A stretch of DNA of 64,000 nucleotides. Source: Dipteronia dyeriana. Lineage: Eukaryota; Streptophyta; Magnoliopsida; Sapindales; Sapindaceae. The position numbers were made by a program, and so were the translations under genes. Of this stretch, positions 11,680 to 24,087 are shown piece by piece (the stretch's first letter is position 1; the number at the start of each line of letters is the position of its first letter). Where the stretch lies: positions 42,409,098 through 42,473,097 of the forward strand of contig CM065297.1 of the NCBI GenBank assembly GCA_032871835.1. Direction: 5' to 3'. Under the pieces are notes generated by a model. It was not told the DNA's origin and did not search any database. It saw nothing but the letters and a program-made list of their open reading frames with translations.

Positions 11680-12756
11680 ACAAGAGACCGAAATTAAATT
11701 CCTCTTGAATTATGGTACTCAATAAACGTTTATTAAAACTAATTGCCTATCAGAATCTAAACTGATTCTAATATGTCCCACTGAACTCGCAAACACTCCA
11801 TTGCCTAAACGCAAGTTGAATTCGTTCTCATTAAGCCTTCTCCTTTCCTTGAACCCCTGTAAGGAAAAACAAACATGATTAGTGGCTCTGGAGTCTATGA
11901 TCCAAGAATCCTTAGAATCTGCCAAAAAACATGTTTCAAGATAATTAATATTACCCTCTTCCTTCTTATCTTGAGACTTTGGGCAATTTCTTTTCCAATG
12001 TCCCTTTTCACCACAAAGGAAACACTTCCCTTTGATCTTGGTTACTTTCTTTGTCTCCTTCTTAGTAGGTCCTAGTTGTTTTTATTTCTGCTATATCTTG
12101 ACCTTCTTACAGGTCTTAATAGTAGCAACTTTACCTATGGTATGAATCTCTTGCCCATTGCCTTTCATAAGGATTTTTTCTACGCTTTGAACATTTTGCA
12201 TTAGCCTTTGCAAGGTATATTCTTTATTATTCAAGGTGTAGTCCAACTTGAATTGATCAAAGAACTCCGATAGTAAGTTGGCAATCATGTCAATTTTGGT
12301 CTCACCATCTATCTCAGCACCATTCAGTTCAGCAATGTTGAGATGTGCTATGACTTTCATCATGTGATCTTTCACACCTTGTCCAGGTTTCATCCTGAGA
12401 TTCCTAAAAGCAGTCACTGCCTATCTCTTATCCATCCTAGACCTCATAGCAAATATTTCTTCTAGAAATATCATTATATCGACAACAGTCTCCATTCCTT
12501 CTTGTTGGTATTGCAACACGTCGGAGATGGTGGCCATAATGTAACATTTAGCCATCTCATCAGAAGACCCCCACTGCTGATAATCATCTCTTCGCTCTTG
12601 AATAGATTCATTAGTAGGAGTAGGTGGTTTAGGAGTGCATAAAACAAACTTATGCTTTTCGGATTGCAACAAAAGCCCAATTTTCCTTTTCCATGTGACA
12701 TAATTATCACTAGTTAAAGTATTGTCTTTTAGAATGTTGATTAGGGATGGGGTCAT
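11680..12756 (-). pseudogene. A2 gag with zinc knuckle, and protease
   Basis: Gag starts at Met 12756 (MTPSLINIL, then DNYVTWKRK), a UBN2-type copia Gag. The frame runs to 12421, where one in-frame stop occurs, and resumes at 12417 down to a stop at 12091. The CCHC knuckle CFLCGEKGHWKRNC lies at 11993-12024 in another frame. The protease block at 11719-11925 reads WIIDSRATNHVC. The usual D-S-G/D-T-G is changed to D-S-R, which should abolish protease activity. An upstream start 42 bases earlier is possible, but alignment with A4 (ATG at 40454) supports 12756. Confidence 0.85.
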
Positions 12757-13979
12757 GATTTCTGAACAATAACAAAACTTGTATAAGTAAATAATCATGA
12801 TAAAAGACTTTCGAATATTTATCTTGAATTAAATAAAATAATTCAATCGTAAAAATTCAACGGTGATCCAACACCCATAAATGCCACGCCTGAATTGGGA
12901 GTTCACAATATTTACTAGTTGGACTAGGTCCCACCTGATTGTTAACATAACAACCAACGTTTTTAATTTTAACCTTGTGATTTTATTAACAACGACTCTT
13001 GGGAGGATATTAATAAACTCATATTGAGTGTGTTACCAAGTTATCGACCTTCAATATTTTCCCTTATGAATATCCCTCCTTTGGGAGTAGTTATCGTTTG
13101 GGCCAATTGTCTAGTCTATCCTTGTAAGGAAGTATCTTGCTAAATTCCATTCATGAATACCTCTTGGGTGGTTGTTACATGAAACATAAAGCTCAACTAA
13201 ACTTGGAGGCCGTAGGTGTTCCAAAACACCTTTTCCCACTCAATTATTTAAGGCGTGTGATCCAATTGCAAAGAATAATTTACCAAGTTATCTATATGCC
13301 AATTTAGATACCTAAACCATTCTATGCATGTTGAAACCGAAAGAGATATATGAGTGGCACTCATATTCTATATGACATGTTATCCAACAACAACAAACAT
13401 TGCATTATTTACAGAAATATAAATAGCTACAATTTTGGTCCATCCTAGAAAAGCAAGTAAATTACATGTCTTGGAATACAAAAAACTCCTTTCTGGGCGA
13501 ACAAGTCTTCACGCGACCTCTGTCGTCCGGACTCCCTCGGCTACCTCCCATGGGTGCACGCACCCTTGTCCCCTTCCCATGGGCGTGCCCATGCCACAAC
13601 CCCATAAAGGGCTGCCATGTGCAGCCCATGGCTTCCATAGGGATGTTGTGTGCAGCCCATGCCACAACAAACTTGGTCTCGTGCTTTTCGCATGCACGTT
13701 TGTTGCTACGGCTTGCACGGTCCCAAACTTGTTCCAATTGCTTCCAATTCTTTAAACCTTCGAGACTTCGATACTTGAATGTATTACAGAAGAATTTTAA
13801 ATAAAAAAATACTGCAGTTTTTTTTTATTATTATTACAACAACAAAATTAAAAAAACTTAGCAACTACCAAGAAGGAAATTAGGGCGATGATAGGCCACC
13901 CTTCTTGTTACAATCCCAAAACAAAAATACATTGAAATTCTAGGACTAAAATTGAGCAACAACTACCCACATATAAAAC

Positions 13980-14014
<35 letters not shown>

Positions 14015-14154
14015 CATATATATATATCCATACGGTCCAATGTAAATATATATGCGAACACCTAGAGTGACATCTCTTTCTAAAACATGCATATATAAAA
14101 TAAAAAGAAAAAGATTAACTTACTCATACATCAATTAATCATGGGTACAACCAG
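12757..14154 (-). other. A2 leader with a GC-rich palindromic island
   Basis: This untranslated leader lies between primer site and gag. It is mostly AT-rich. At about 13500-13680 it becomes GC-rich and contains several CCCATGGG or near-matches such as CCCATGCC and CCCATGGC. Frames in both strands are open here (for example 13435-13755 plus and 13462-13737 minus), but this follows from the low stop density of GC-rich DNA, and they resemble no known protein. A TA dinucleotide run lies at about 13980-14030. Confidence 0.6.
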
Positions 14155-14166
14155 GCTCTGATACCA
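14155..14166 (-). promoter_or_regulatory. A2 primer binding site (initiator tRNA-Met)
   Basis: GCTCTGATACCA on the plus strand is the reverse complement of TGGTATCAGAGC. A two-base spacer separates it from the 5' LTR at 14169. Confidence 0.9.
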
Positions 14167-14168
14167 AT

Positions 14169-16085
14169 TGTAAGGAAAATCGTGCAACAGAAACGTGAAA
14201 ATTTATAAAAATTAGGGTTTCGGCATAAATAAATATTTTCCCTTTTTAATAAGAACCTTAACCCTGAATTAATTGATGTATAATTTTTTTCCCATTTTTA
14301 TAACAAGAACCTTAACCCTGAAATAAAATTGTCATACTTTTTTCTCGTGACGATTGAACAAGCACCGAATTGAATACGTAAGATCTTCCAATCCAATAAC
14401 GAACATGAATCACATAGGAGTGTGGGCTCCCTTTCTTTGTATTATGAGGTGGTATATATGGGGTCATAAATCCTCTCAGAAGAAGGATTTACTTGGTTGG
14501 GAAGAATCCTTTCCTTAGGTGGATTTACTTGGTAGCTAAGAGTCTTTTTTTAAAGAAGAATTCTACTCTACACCAAGACTACTAATCCAACTCATTATAG
14601 TATTTGTAACCATAATAAAGATTTCCTAATTTGACTAGATAAATAATTCCTATTATTTATCTACTTATCAAATATAATCTTTAATATTAATTATACTACT
14701 AACAATAGTATAATATTAGGAGACCATCTCCTACAAGGAAAAAGATTTTGACTTTTAATTAAATAATTAATTAATTACCAAATTAATTAATTTCCATTTA
14801 ATTAAATAACAAAATTAAAAAAAAAGATATTTAGGCTTTTATACATTAGCCTTGCCGCCCATTATAATATATAGGTATATACATTATTTTTCTTATTTTA
14901 TTAACTCCATTGGACCGTAATAAAAAGTCCACATGTGAACTAGACCCATTCTTACAAAAAGAAACAAGTCCACATGCCTCAATACAATTCTAGATGGACC
15001 CCTAAATTGGTCCGGTAGAATATATCAAGTGATCCATGCAAGTTCGAGTGGATTGGGGATCTTGGCGGGCTATCTAAATTTAAGCTCTAATAGACACAAC
15101 CCAATCACAATCGACAAACGATTCACTTAGGTTCGATCTATTTAATTTTAGTTCATTCCACTAAAGAACTAAAATTGAACTCGTAAATAAAGATAGAATA
15201 AGTTAATATTCCTTATTCATACCCTAGACAATCTTAATGGAGAAAGTGTATCCGCGTGAAGAATATCAGTAATCGCCAAGAGCTCATAGACCGTTTATAG
15301 CTCTCCAAGTTACCATATTTACTCATACGACCACATTTTGAACTTAGATATTTTGACTTAGCTAGAAGCCATGTTTCAATAGACACTATTGAAACCTTAA
15401 CGTTAAGATTTAATATCCAATACCTCAAAAAATCCATATGATGATATTCTACTCTTATTTAATAAATGGAGACACGATGTCCGTATCTATAAATGAAATC
15501 CTCTATCGATTAACAAATGAATACCAGCAAACTATCGCAGATAGGCTATGCTATATAATCGTACTCATTGATAGCTCAAATGATAACACCTGCAACCGTA
15601 AGTCCATCATTTATCTCAGGATTGAGTTATACTCTCCGATTTTCTTCAAATGAAAACTTTTATCCATTGACGGTTCTGGATAAAGTATTTCATTGTGATC
15701 CAATTCAATACACCTAGTGCACTAGATTCTCTTGCCCAAAGACACCACACTTCAATGATTTTAGACTCGTCATAACACATTTGATCCCACTCAAATGCTA
15801 GCAAAAGAATCTACAACTTTAATAAGATAAAGGCGCCCAACCTTTATTTTAAGTTGTGAATATTATTCAAGACTAACTAAAGAATTGTATCTACCTCATA
15901 CATATCTAGATGTACGAACAATTCTTCATTTCTCATAGTCTTTTGACATTTTGTTTTTTTTTTTGACAATTATAATAATTAAACTATAAACTCTATAAGA
16001 TTTGTTAAACTAGAAATCACTTTCTTAATATGAAAAGATTGTCAAATACATCATTATACTCTTGCTATCGAGCATAATCCCGACA
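14169..16085 (-). repeat. A2 5' LTR with internal deletion
   Basis: The LTR is 1917 bp, about 350 bp shorter than its partner at 6574-8840. At about 14440 the sequence jumps from CCCTTTCTTT directly to ATTATGAGG. This removes the segment corresponding to 6806-7190 of the 3' LTR, which lies downstream of the TATA region (here a degenerate TATATATG at 14453-14460). The transcription start and most of R are therefore gone. Since LTRs are identical at insertion, the loss came later. The right end is mutated to CCCGACA. Confidence 0.88.
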
Positions 16086-17550
16086 TGTATGAGGTAGACA
16101 CAATTCTTTAGTTAGTCTAGAATAATATTCACAAATTATAATAAAGGTTGTGCACCTTTATCTTGTCAAAGTTGTAGATTTCTTTTGCTAGCATTTGAGT
16201 GGGATCAAATGTGTTATAATGAGTCTAAAATAATTAAATTGTGGTGTCTTTAGGTAAAAGAATCTAGTACACTAGGTGCATTGAATTGGATCACAGTGAA
16301 ATACTTTATCTAGAACCGTTAATGGTTAAAAGTTTTCACTTGAAGACAATCGGAGAGTCTATCTCAATCCTGAGATAAATGATGGACTTAAGGTTGCAAG
16401 TGTTATCATTTGAGCTATCAATGAGTATGATTATATAGCATAGTCTATCCTCAATAGTTTGGTGGTATTTATTTGTTAATCGACAGAGGACTTCATTTAT
16501 AGATATGGACATCGTGGCTCCATTTATTAAATGTGAGTAGAATACCATCATAGGGATATTTTGAGGTATTGGATATTAAATCTTAATGTTAAGTTTTCAA
16601 CGGTATCTATTGAAACATGGCATCTGGACAAGTCAAAGTATCCAAGTTCAAAATGTGGTCATATGAGTAAATATTGTAACTTCGAGAGCTATAGGTGGTC
16701 TATGAGCCCTTGGCGATTACTGATATTCTTCATGAGGATACACTATCCCCATTAAGACTGTCTAGGGTATGAATGAGCAATATTAACTTATTCTATCTTT
16801 ATTTAAGAGTTCAATTTTAGTTCTTTAGTGGAATGAACTAAAATTAATAGATCGGACCTAAGTGAATCATTTGTTGATTGTGATTAGGTTATGTCTATTG
16901 GAGCTTAAGTTTAGATAGTCTGTTAAGATCCCCGATTCACACGAACTTGCATGTATCACTTGATGTATTCTACCGGACCAATTTATGGGTCCATTTAGAA
17001 TTGTATTGAGGCATTTGGACTTGTTTCTTTTTGTAAGAACGGGTCTAGTTCACTTGTGGACTTTTTATAAAAGACAAATGAATTTAATAAAATAGGAAAA
17101 ACAATATTTGGCCCATGTATAAGGTGTTGGGCTGCAAGGATATATAAATTATCTTAAATTATATTGTTTTTTATTTTATTATTTACTTAAATGGAAATTA
17201 ATTAATTTGGTAATTAATTTATTATATAATTAAAATGTCAAAATCTTTTTTCTGATAGGAGAAGATCTTCTAATAATATACTATTGTTGGTACTATAATT
17301 AATAATAAAGATTATATTTGATAACTAGATAAATAAAAGGAATTATTTATCTATTCAAATTAGAAAGTCTTTAGCATGGTCACAAATACACTATTTGAGT
17401 TGGATTAGGGGTCTTGGTGTAGGAAGGAATTCTTTTTGGAAAAGAATTCTTGGTCATTAAGTAAATCCACCTAAAGATATGATTCTTTCCCGCCAAGTAA
17501 ATCCTTTTAAGAAAAGGATTTGAAATCCTTTTAAGAAAAGGATTTGAAAT

Positions 17551-17601
<51 letters not shown>

Positions 17602-17837
17602 TGTTGAATTTTGGCCAACCCTAGTATTTTCTAAGAAGGAAATTCGGCCAAGCTAGTCATAAACAAGAGAGAAATTCAGCCAAGCACAATTTACAGGAAG
17701 TAAATTTCGGCCAAGGGGAATTTTTAGTAAAGAAGACTTGGTTCTTGCTCTAGATAAATTCGTTCAACTCTAACGATTGGTGTATGAAAATTCGACAAAG
17801 AAGAAAAGAAAGAAAGAACGTTTTGTATTCGTTAGTG
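16086..17837 (+). repeat. A3: family A LTR, right segment
   Basis: This continues the LTR begun at 6384-6573, after the 5-bp target copy tgtat (16086-16090). It includes the conserved inner block (16336-16755), the GGATT/CTTGG repeats (about 17440-17550), a long TA run (17553-17600) near the expected TATA position, and TTCGGCCAAG repeats (17640-17720). It stops at GTTAGTG (17837), where A4 begins. The last ~400 bp of this LTR are not found in the window. With no second boundary visible, A3 could be a solo LTR or one LTR of a longer element. Confidence 0.85.
17553..17600. repeat. (TA)n microsatellite inside LTR A3
   Basis: An uninterrupted TA run of about 48 bp, continuing to about 17619, lies where other family A LTRs carry their TATA box. 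It probably grew from that TATA sequence by slippage. Similar runs are in C1 LTRs (23522-23560 and 31060-31102), the A4 leader (about 20301-20333) and LTR A5 (20745-20792). Confidence 0.95.
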
Positions 17838-20157
17838 TGTTTGGATTATGCTCGATAGCAACAGTGTAATAATGTATTTGATAATCTTTTCATATTAATA
17901 AAAATGAATTCTATTTTAACAAATTTTATAGCATTAATAGTTCAAATATTATAATTGTCAAAAGTAAATAATCATTGGGTCAAAAGACTATGAGAAAGAA
18001 GAATTGTTCGTACAAATGGATATGTATGAGGTAGACACAACTCTTTAGTTAGTCTTGAATAATATTCACAACTTAAGATAATGGTTGGGCGCCTTTATCT
18101 TGTTAAAATTGTAGATTCTTTTGCTAGCATTAGAGTGGGATCAAATGTGTTATGATGAGTCTAAAATCATCAAAGTATGGTGTCGTTAGGCAAGGGAATC
18201 TAGGGCACTAGGTGCACTGAATATGATCAAAGTGAGATATTTTATCCAAAACTATCAATGAATAAAAGTTTTCACTTGAAGACAATCAGAGAGTCGATCT
18301 CAATCCAAAGATAAATGATGGACTTATGGTTGCTTGCAAGTGTTATTATTTGAGCTATCAATGAGTACGATTATATAGCATAGTTTATCCTCGATAGTTT
18401 AGTGGTATTCATTTGTTAATCGATAGAAGACTTCATTTATAGGTATGGACATCATGGCTCCATTTATTAAATGAGAGTAGAATGTCATCATATGGATGTT
18501 TTGAGATATTGGATATTAAATCTTAAAGTTAAGTTTTCAATAGTGTCTACTGAGATATGGATTCTCGACAAGTCAAAATATCGAAGTTCAAAATGTGGTC
18601 ATATAAGTAAATATGGTAACTTGGAGAGCTACGGGCGGTCTATGATCTCTTGGCGATTACTGATATTCTTCATGAGGATACATTTTCTCCATTAAGAATG
18701 TCTAGGGCATGAATAAGCAATATTAACTTATTCTATCTTTATTTAATAGTTCAATTTTAGCTCTTTAGTGGAATGAACTAAAATTAATAGATCGGACCTC
18801 AGTGAATAAATCGTTGATTGTGATTGGGTTATGCCTATTGGAGCTTAAATTTAGATAGCCCGCCAAGATCCCCAATCCACACGAACTTGCATGGATCAGT
18901 TGATAGATTCTATCGGACCAAATTTTAGGTCCATTTAGAATTGTATTGAGGCATGTGGACTTGTTTCCTTTTGTAGGAATCAATCTAGTTCAAATTTGGA
19001 CCTTTTATTAAGGTCCAATGGATTTAATAAAATAAGAAAAATAATATATATGCCCATGTGTGGTCTTGGGCGGCAAGGCTAAATATATTAGCTTTATATA
19101 TTGTTTTTATTTTATTATTTAATTAAATGGAAATTAATTAATTTTTTAATTATTTTATTATTTAATTGAAAGTCAAAATCTTTTTTCTAATGGGAGATGA
19201 TCTACTAGAGTCATATTATTGTTTGTAATATGATAAGTATCAAATACTATATTTGATGAGTAGATAAATAAATGGAATTTTTTAATCTAGTCAAATTAGG
19301 AAGTATTTGATTACTATTAGGACTCTAATTGACAATTAGACAAATTAGAAAGTTTTTGATTTAGTCACAATTTAATTTATATTCAATAATTGGTTATTGA
19401 ATAAATACACTTTTTGAATTGGATTAGGAGTCTTGGTGTAGGAAATAATTCTTTTTTTAAAAGGATTCTTGGTCACCAAGTAAATCCACCTAAGGAAAGG
19501 ATTTTTGCCCACCATGTAAATCCTTTTTGGAAGAGGATTTTGGTCTCCTATATAAACTACCCATAAATTTCAATTCAGCAAAGGCAAGGGTTTTATGAGA
19601 GAGAATTTGGCCTAGTGAGAGAATTTTGAGGGAGGAAAAAAATAGTTTTTGCTCTACACAAAATTCAGCAAACTCATAGATATTGTGTATTGAATTCGGC
19701 CAAGATGAAGTGAAAAGGGGAACGTTTTTGTTTTCGATAGTGCACTACTATCCTTTACATCAAAGGGGTTTTGTGTACAAAAATCGAATTGGATTCACGC
19801 GAGTTTCAATAAAATAGATTGATAATTCACAAGTGACCGAACGTTCTTGGGTTCTCTTGGAGGGTTATTATGACTAACAAAAGAAAGAGATTTTGTTTGT
19901 TTCCGTCCTAAGGTATACATTTTAAAGAAAGAGAGCCCACACTCCTAGGTGATTCACGTTCATGATTGGATTGGAAGATCTTACGGATTCAATTTGATGC
20001 TAGTTCAATTGTCACGGAAAAAAAAATGGTGCAATAATTTTATTATACGTCAATGAATCTAGGGTTAAGGTTCTTTCTATTAAAAGGGAAAATTTTTAAA
20101 ATATACAAAACTCTAATTTTACGCTTCTACCGTGTTTTGAACCAAATTTTCCCTACG
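17838..20157 (+). repeat. A4 5' LTR
   Basis: The LTR is 2320 bp. It starts TGTTTGGATTATGCTCG (one change from the family start) and ends TTTTCCCTACG, with CG instead of CA. The end is fixed by the AT spacer and primer site that follow. A TATA box TATATAAA is at 19549-19556, with GGATT/CTTGG repeats just upstream (19470-19545). A sense frame of 74 codons (18471-18695, MRVECHHMDVLRYW) recurs in other LTR copies but is not a recognised protein. Confidence 0.9.
19549..19556 (+). promoter_or_regulatory. A4 LTR TATA box
   Basis: TATATAAA is preceded by CTCC and lies about 1.7 kb into the LTR, in the same relative place as the TATA motifs in A1 (2873-2880, minus) and A2 (7204-7211, minus). This is the likely polymerase II core promoter separating U3 from R. 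The motif is seen directly. Its use is inferred. Confidence 0.6.
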
Positions 20158-20159
20158 AT

Positions 20160-20171
20160 TGGTATCAGAGC
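20160..20171 (+). promoter_or_regulatory. A4 primer binding site (initiator tRNA-Met)
   Basis: TGGTATCAGAGC sits two bases after the LTR end at 20157, complementary to the 3' end of initiator tRNA-Met. Confidence 0.92.
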
Positions 20172-20300
20172 TTGATTGTACCCTTGATTAATTGATGTAT
20201 GTGTACGTGAATCTTTTTCTTTTTATTGTAAATATGCATGTTTTTAGAAAAAAGATGGCACTCTAGGTATTCGCATATATATTTACACTGGAATGTATAG

Positions 20301-20337
<37 letters not shown>

Positions 20338-20691
20338 AATGTTTTATATGTGGATAGTTATTGCTCAATTTTGGTCCAAGAATTTAAATCTATTTTGCTT
20401 TGGGATTGTAACAAGAAGTGTGGCCTATCATCGCCATAATTTCTTTCTTGATTTTTGATAAGTTTTATTTTATTGTTGTAATAAAAAAAACTGCAGTATT
20501 TATTTTATTTAAAATACTGTTGTAATACATTCAAGTATCAAAGACTTGAAGTTTTGAAGAATTGGTAGCAACCGGAACAAGTTTGGTACCGTTCGAGCAA
20601 TAGCAACAAACGTGCATGCGAAGAGCACGCGGCCACGATTGTTGTGGCATAGGTTGTGCACGGCAGCCCTGTGGAAACCATGGACTGCGCA
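20172..20691 (+). other. A4 leader, first segment
   Basis: This noncoding leader is the reverse complement equivalent of 13640-14154 in A2. It includes a TA run at about 20301-20333 and the start of the GC-rich island (20600-20691). It ends at the target copy gcgca (20687-20691), where solo LTR A5 is inserted. The leader continues at 32472. Confidence 0.8.
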
Positions 20692-20740
20692 TGTAGGGAA
20701 AGAAAGGTTCAAAACACAACGGAAACGTGAGAAAACTAGG

Positions 20741-20794
<54 letters not shown>

Positions 20795-22086
20795 CTCTTT
20801 TACAAACAAGAACCTTAACCCCAGATTAATTGATGTATATAAAAAGTATCGTACCTTTTTTTTTCGTGACAATTGAACTAGCGTCGAATTGAATCCGCAA
20901 GATATTCCAATAAAATCATGAACGTGAATAACCTAGGTGTGTGGGCTCCCTTTCTTTAAATTGTCTACCTGAGAATAGAAACAAACAAAATCTTCTTCTT
21001 TATTAGTCACAATAATCCTCCAAGAGAAAAACCAAGAATGCCCGGTTACTTTTTAATTATCAATCAATTTGATTGAAACTCGCATAAACCTTGATCCGAT
21101 GTTGTACACAAAAACCTTTTGATGCAAAGGATACTAGTGTACTATCGAAAACAAAAACTTTCCCTCTTTTCTCTATGCTTGGCAGAATTCTTCACACAAT
21201 GAGTTGGACGAAGTTTTTTTTTTATAACAATAAAAAAACAAATAAAAAACAACTTCTCACGCCAAAACCAACGCTTGGTCCAGATTTACAAGCAGTATAT
21301 ATAGGAGACCAAATCCTCTTCTAAGAAGAATTTACTTGGTGGTTAAGAATCCTTTCCTTAGGTAGATTTACTTAGTGGTTAAGAATCCTTTTCTAAAACG
21401 AATTCTATCCTACAGCAAGACTTCTAATCCATCTCCATAGTGTATTTGTAACCATATTAAAGACTTCCTAATTTAATTAGATAAATAATTCCTTTTATTT
21501 ATCTACTTATCAAATATAGTCTTTAATATTAGTTATACTATCAACAATAGTATAATATTAGGAGACCATCTCCTAATAGAAAAAGATTTTGATTTTTAAT
21601 TCAATAATTAATTAATCACAAAATTAAGTAATTTCCATTTAATTAAATAATAAAATAATATAATATAACTAAGCTATTCTAAATAGCCTTACCGCCCAAC
21701 ACATATATATGGGCCAATATATTACTTTCTTATTTTATTATTTTTTAAAATCCATTTGACCTTTATAAAAAGTCCACATGTGAACTAGACCCATTCTTAT
21801 AAAAAGAAACAAGTCCACATACCTCAATACAATTCAAGTTGGACCCCTAAATTGGTCCGGTAGAATATATCAAGTGATCAATACAAGTTCGTGTGGATTG
21901 GTGATCTTGTCGGGCTATCTAAATTTAAGTTCCAATAGACACAACCCAATCACAATCAACAAATGATTCACTTAGGTACGATCTATTTAATTAAAGTTTA
22001 TTCCACTAAAGAACTAAAATCGAACTCTTAAATAAAGATAGAATAAGTTGATGTTACTCATTCGTACCCTAGACAACCTTATTAGG
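20692..22086 (-). repeat. A5: family A solo LTR, left segment
   Basis: A minus-orientation LTR begins TGTAGGGAAAGAAAGG. It breaks at 22086 inside CAACCTTATTAGG, where C1 is inserted, and resumes at 31621. Its two outer edges carry a perfect 5-bp duplication, gcgca at 20687-20691 and 32467-32471. No internal region lies between the two LTR halves once C1 is removed, so A5 is a solo LTR, presumably left by recombination between two LTRs. Confidence 0.9.
20745..20792. repeat. (TA)n microsatellite in LTR A5
   Basis: A TA run of about 46 bp lies close to the R-U5 end of the LTR. Confidence 0.95.
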
Positions 22087-23522
22087 TGTTTGGGTTTATG
22101 CCCTAAGCATGTAATTTGTAAATGGATTTATGAAGTAAATAAAAGGAAAGGTTCAATTCATTTTGTTATGTTATTTATTTTATAAACTTATGTATATATT
22201 AACATCCTGGATTGCCGGATGTAATCTCGAACTGTGTATATGAGTGTCATATACAGATGGATACAGTAAGAGACGTGCAATCTAAAGAGTCCATAGATAG
22301 CAAATAAAGATGGGTACTTTATTTGTGGTTAATCTATAGCTATGGTCCATTCCGTAATGTACAATGATTCTATCATGAATCATTCATATGAGATATGGGA
22401 ATGGAGGCACCTTGTATGATAGGACTGGGCCATGATCTATATGAATCTCACACAAAGATCCGTTTACCGATGAGATTCATATATATCAACTAATGATGGC
22501 TATATATGGGTGATCTTAATCCTGAGTGTCTTATCGATTCCTTCAGGTTAGATCGTGGTCTTTGATATACCATGGGTGAGGTCAGATGTATTTCCTGATC
22601 AATATACTCCGTATATTGGGATTACGGTTTGGCTTGTGGCTGGGAAGGTTTGTATACAATAGTGGAATCTACTCCTTCTTGTGAGAAGTAGATGGTAGTT
22701 CCCTTAAGGGTTGATTCGGGGCTTGGACAATATGAGCGATCTCCTAATTCCGTGAGGAAGTAGGATTTATTGTCCATTAGAGAATCAATGGTACTTAAAG
22801 GATATATGTAATTAGAGGGGTATAACGGACATTATGACCCAGTTCTAATTATGAACTATTGTGGAGGATCACACCATATGTAAAAGCTATATCGATGGAC
22901 ACCGAGTTGTATCGGTCTTTGTAAAAACGTCTGCAGTTGAGAGAGTGCAGCTTCGGGTTTTTAGTGGAATAACACCGGAGTTAATAATCAAGGACTATTA
23001 ATTAAAGAGTTTAATTAATGATTCTGAGAATTATTGGTGCTCAAAATACTGTGGGTCCATTAGGTCCCCTTGCTACCCTGATCGATTTAGGTAACAAGGG
23101 TCACGGTTAATTAATTGGATTGTCCAGTTAATTATGTTACAAAAGTGACAGGTATTTATTCGGGAATTAATTGAATAATGAGATTATTTAATTAATGGAT
23201 AATGGTGATTAAATAACTTAAATAATGAGATTATTTAATTATGTTATTAATCACTAAACGGAGGGTGTACGTTGATATTTATTTTTGAATAAAATAAGAT
23301 AATGTGATTATTTTATTTTATTAAATTAAATAATTTATTTTTTAATTTAAATAGTTTGAATTCAAAATTAAAATCAAATTAAAGATATGAGATATTTTTT
23401 ATTTGAAAGTTCTTAAAAATCAAATATTAATTTGATCAATTTTTAAAATATTATATATAAGATATATTTTATTTAAAATAAGAAAAAAAAAAGTTGTTAT
23501 GCGTGAAACGCACAGCAACATA

Positions 23523-23562
<40 letters not shown>

Positions 23563-24073
23563 ACAAAAGAACAAAGTTGGTTGGCTTTTGGTTAAAAAAA
23601 GCTGGTGAGTGAGTTTTTTTTTTTTGAGTTATTTTGTGTGCAAGTGTGTGCATGAACAAACACCACAAAGAGAGAAAAGGTTTTATGTACAAGTGTTGTT
23701 CGTTAATATAAAGAAAGAGTTTCTTATTCTTTTCTCTTCTACACACTCCATCCTAAGTTCTTGAGAACCGTGACGTGCCCACACACAGTTACCAATCCCG
23801 GGAATAGCTCGGAAGATCAGTGGTACAGACCAGGAGCATATTGAATAAGTGAAGGAGCCTCCAAACGTTGGTATGGTTCTTTTAATATATTTTTTTATTG
23901 ATTATAATTTCCTGTATTTACATATATATTTTATTAGTGTAATAATTTTTATATGTATTTGTTCCGAAAATAATTACGATCAAAAGTTCACCGGTCCTAG
24001 ATATAGATTACGATCTGTATAAAGAAAATTAAAACCCGATTCCGCTGCACGACCGGTGAATTTGGTTCCAACT
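22087..24073 (+). repeat. C1 5' LTR
   Basis: The LTR is 1987 bp, starting TGTTTGGGTTTATGCCC and ending GGTTCCAACT, where the 3' LTR ends CCAACA. The edge is set by the two-base spacer and primer site. A TA run (23522-23560) lies in the promoter area. Confidence 0.92.
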
Positions 24074-24075
24074 AT

Positions 24076-24087
24076 TGGTATCAGAGC
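24076..24087 (+). promoter_or_regulatory. C1 primer binding site (initiator tRNA-Met)
   Basis: TGGTATCAGAGC follows the 5' LTR after two bases. Confidence 0.92.

Larger units (their letters stand above)
6574..16085 (-). mobile_element. A2: complete-length Ty1/copia element, family A
   Basis: This 9.5 kb minus-strand element has both LTRs (14169-16085 as 5', 6574-8840 as 3'), a tRNA-Met primer site, a leader, and gag, protease, integrase, RT and RNase H in the copia order. It is the best reference copy of family A in the window, since it keeps the CCHC knuckle and protease region that A1 and A4 lack. All coding parts carry stops or frameshifts, and the protease active site reads D-S-R. The 5' LTR has lost ~385 bp. 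It lies inside LTR A3 with a near-perfect 5-bp target duplication. Confidence 0.92.

Noticed and set aside
13435..13804. Overlapping open frames of 69-112 codons on both strands
   Set aside because: They lie in the GC-rich leader island, where stops are rare in all frames. Corresponding parts of A1 and A4 do not keep the same frames intact, and no known protein resembles them.
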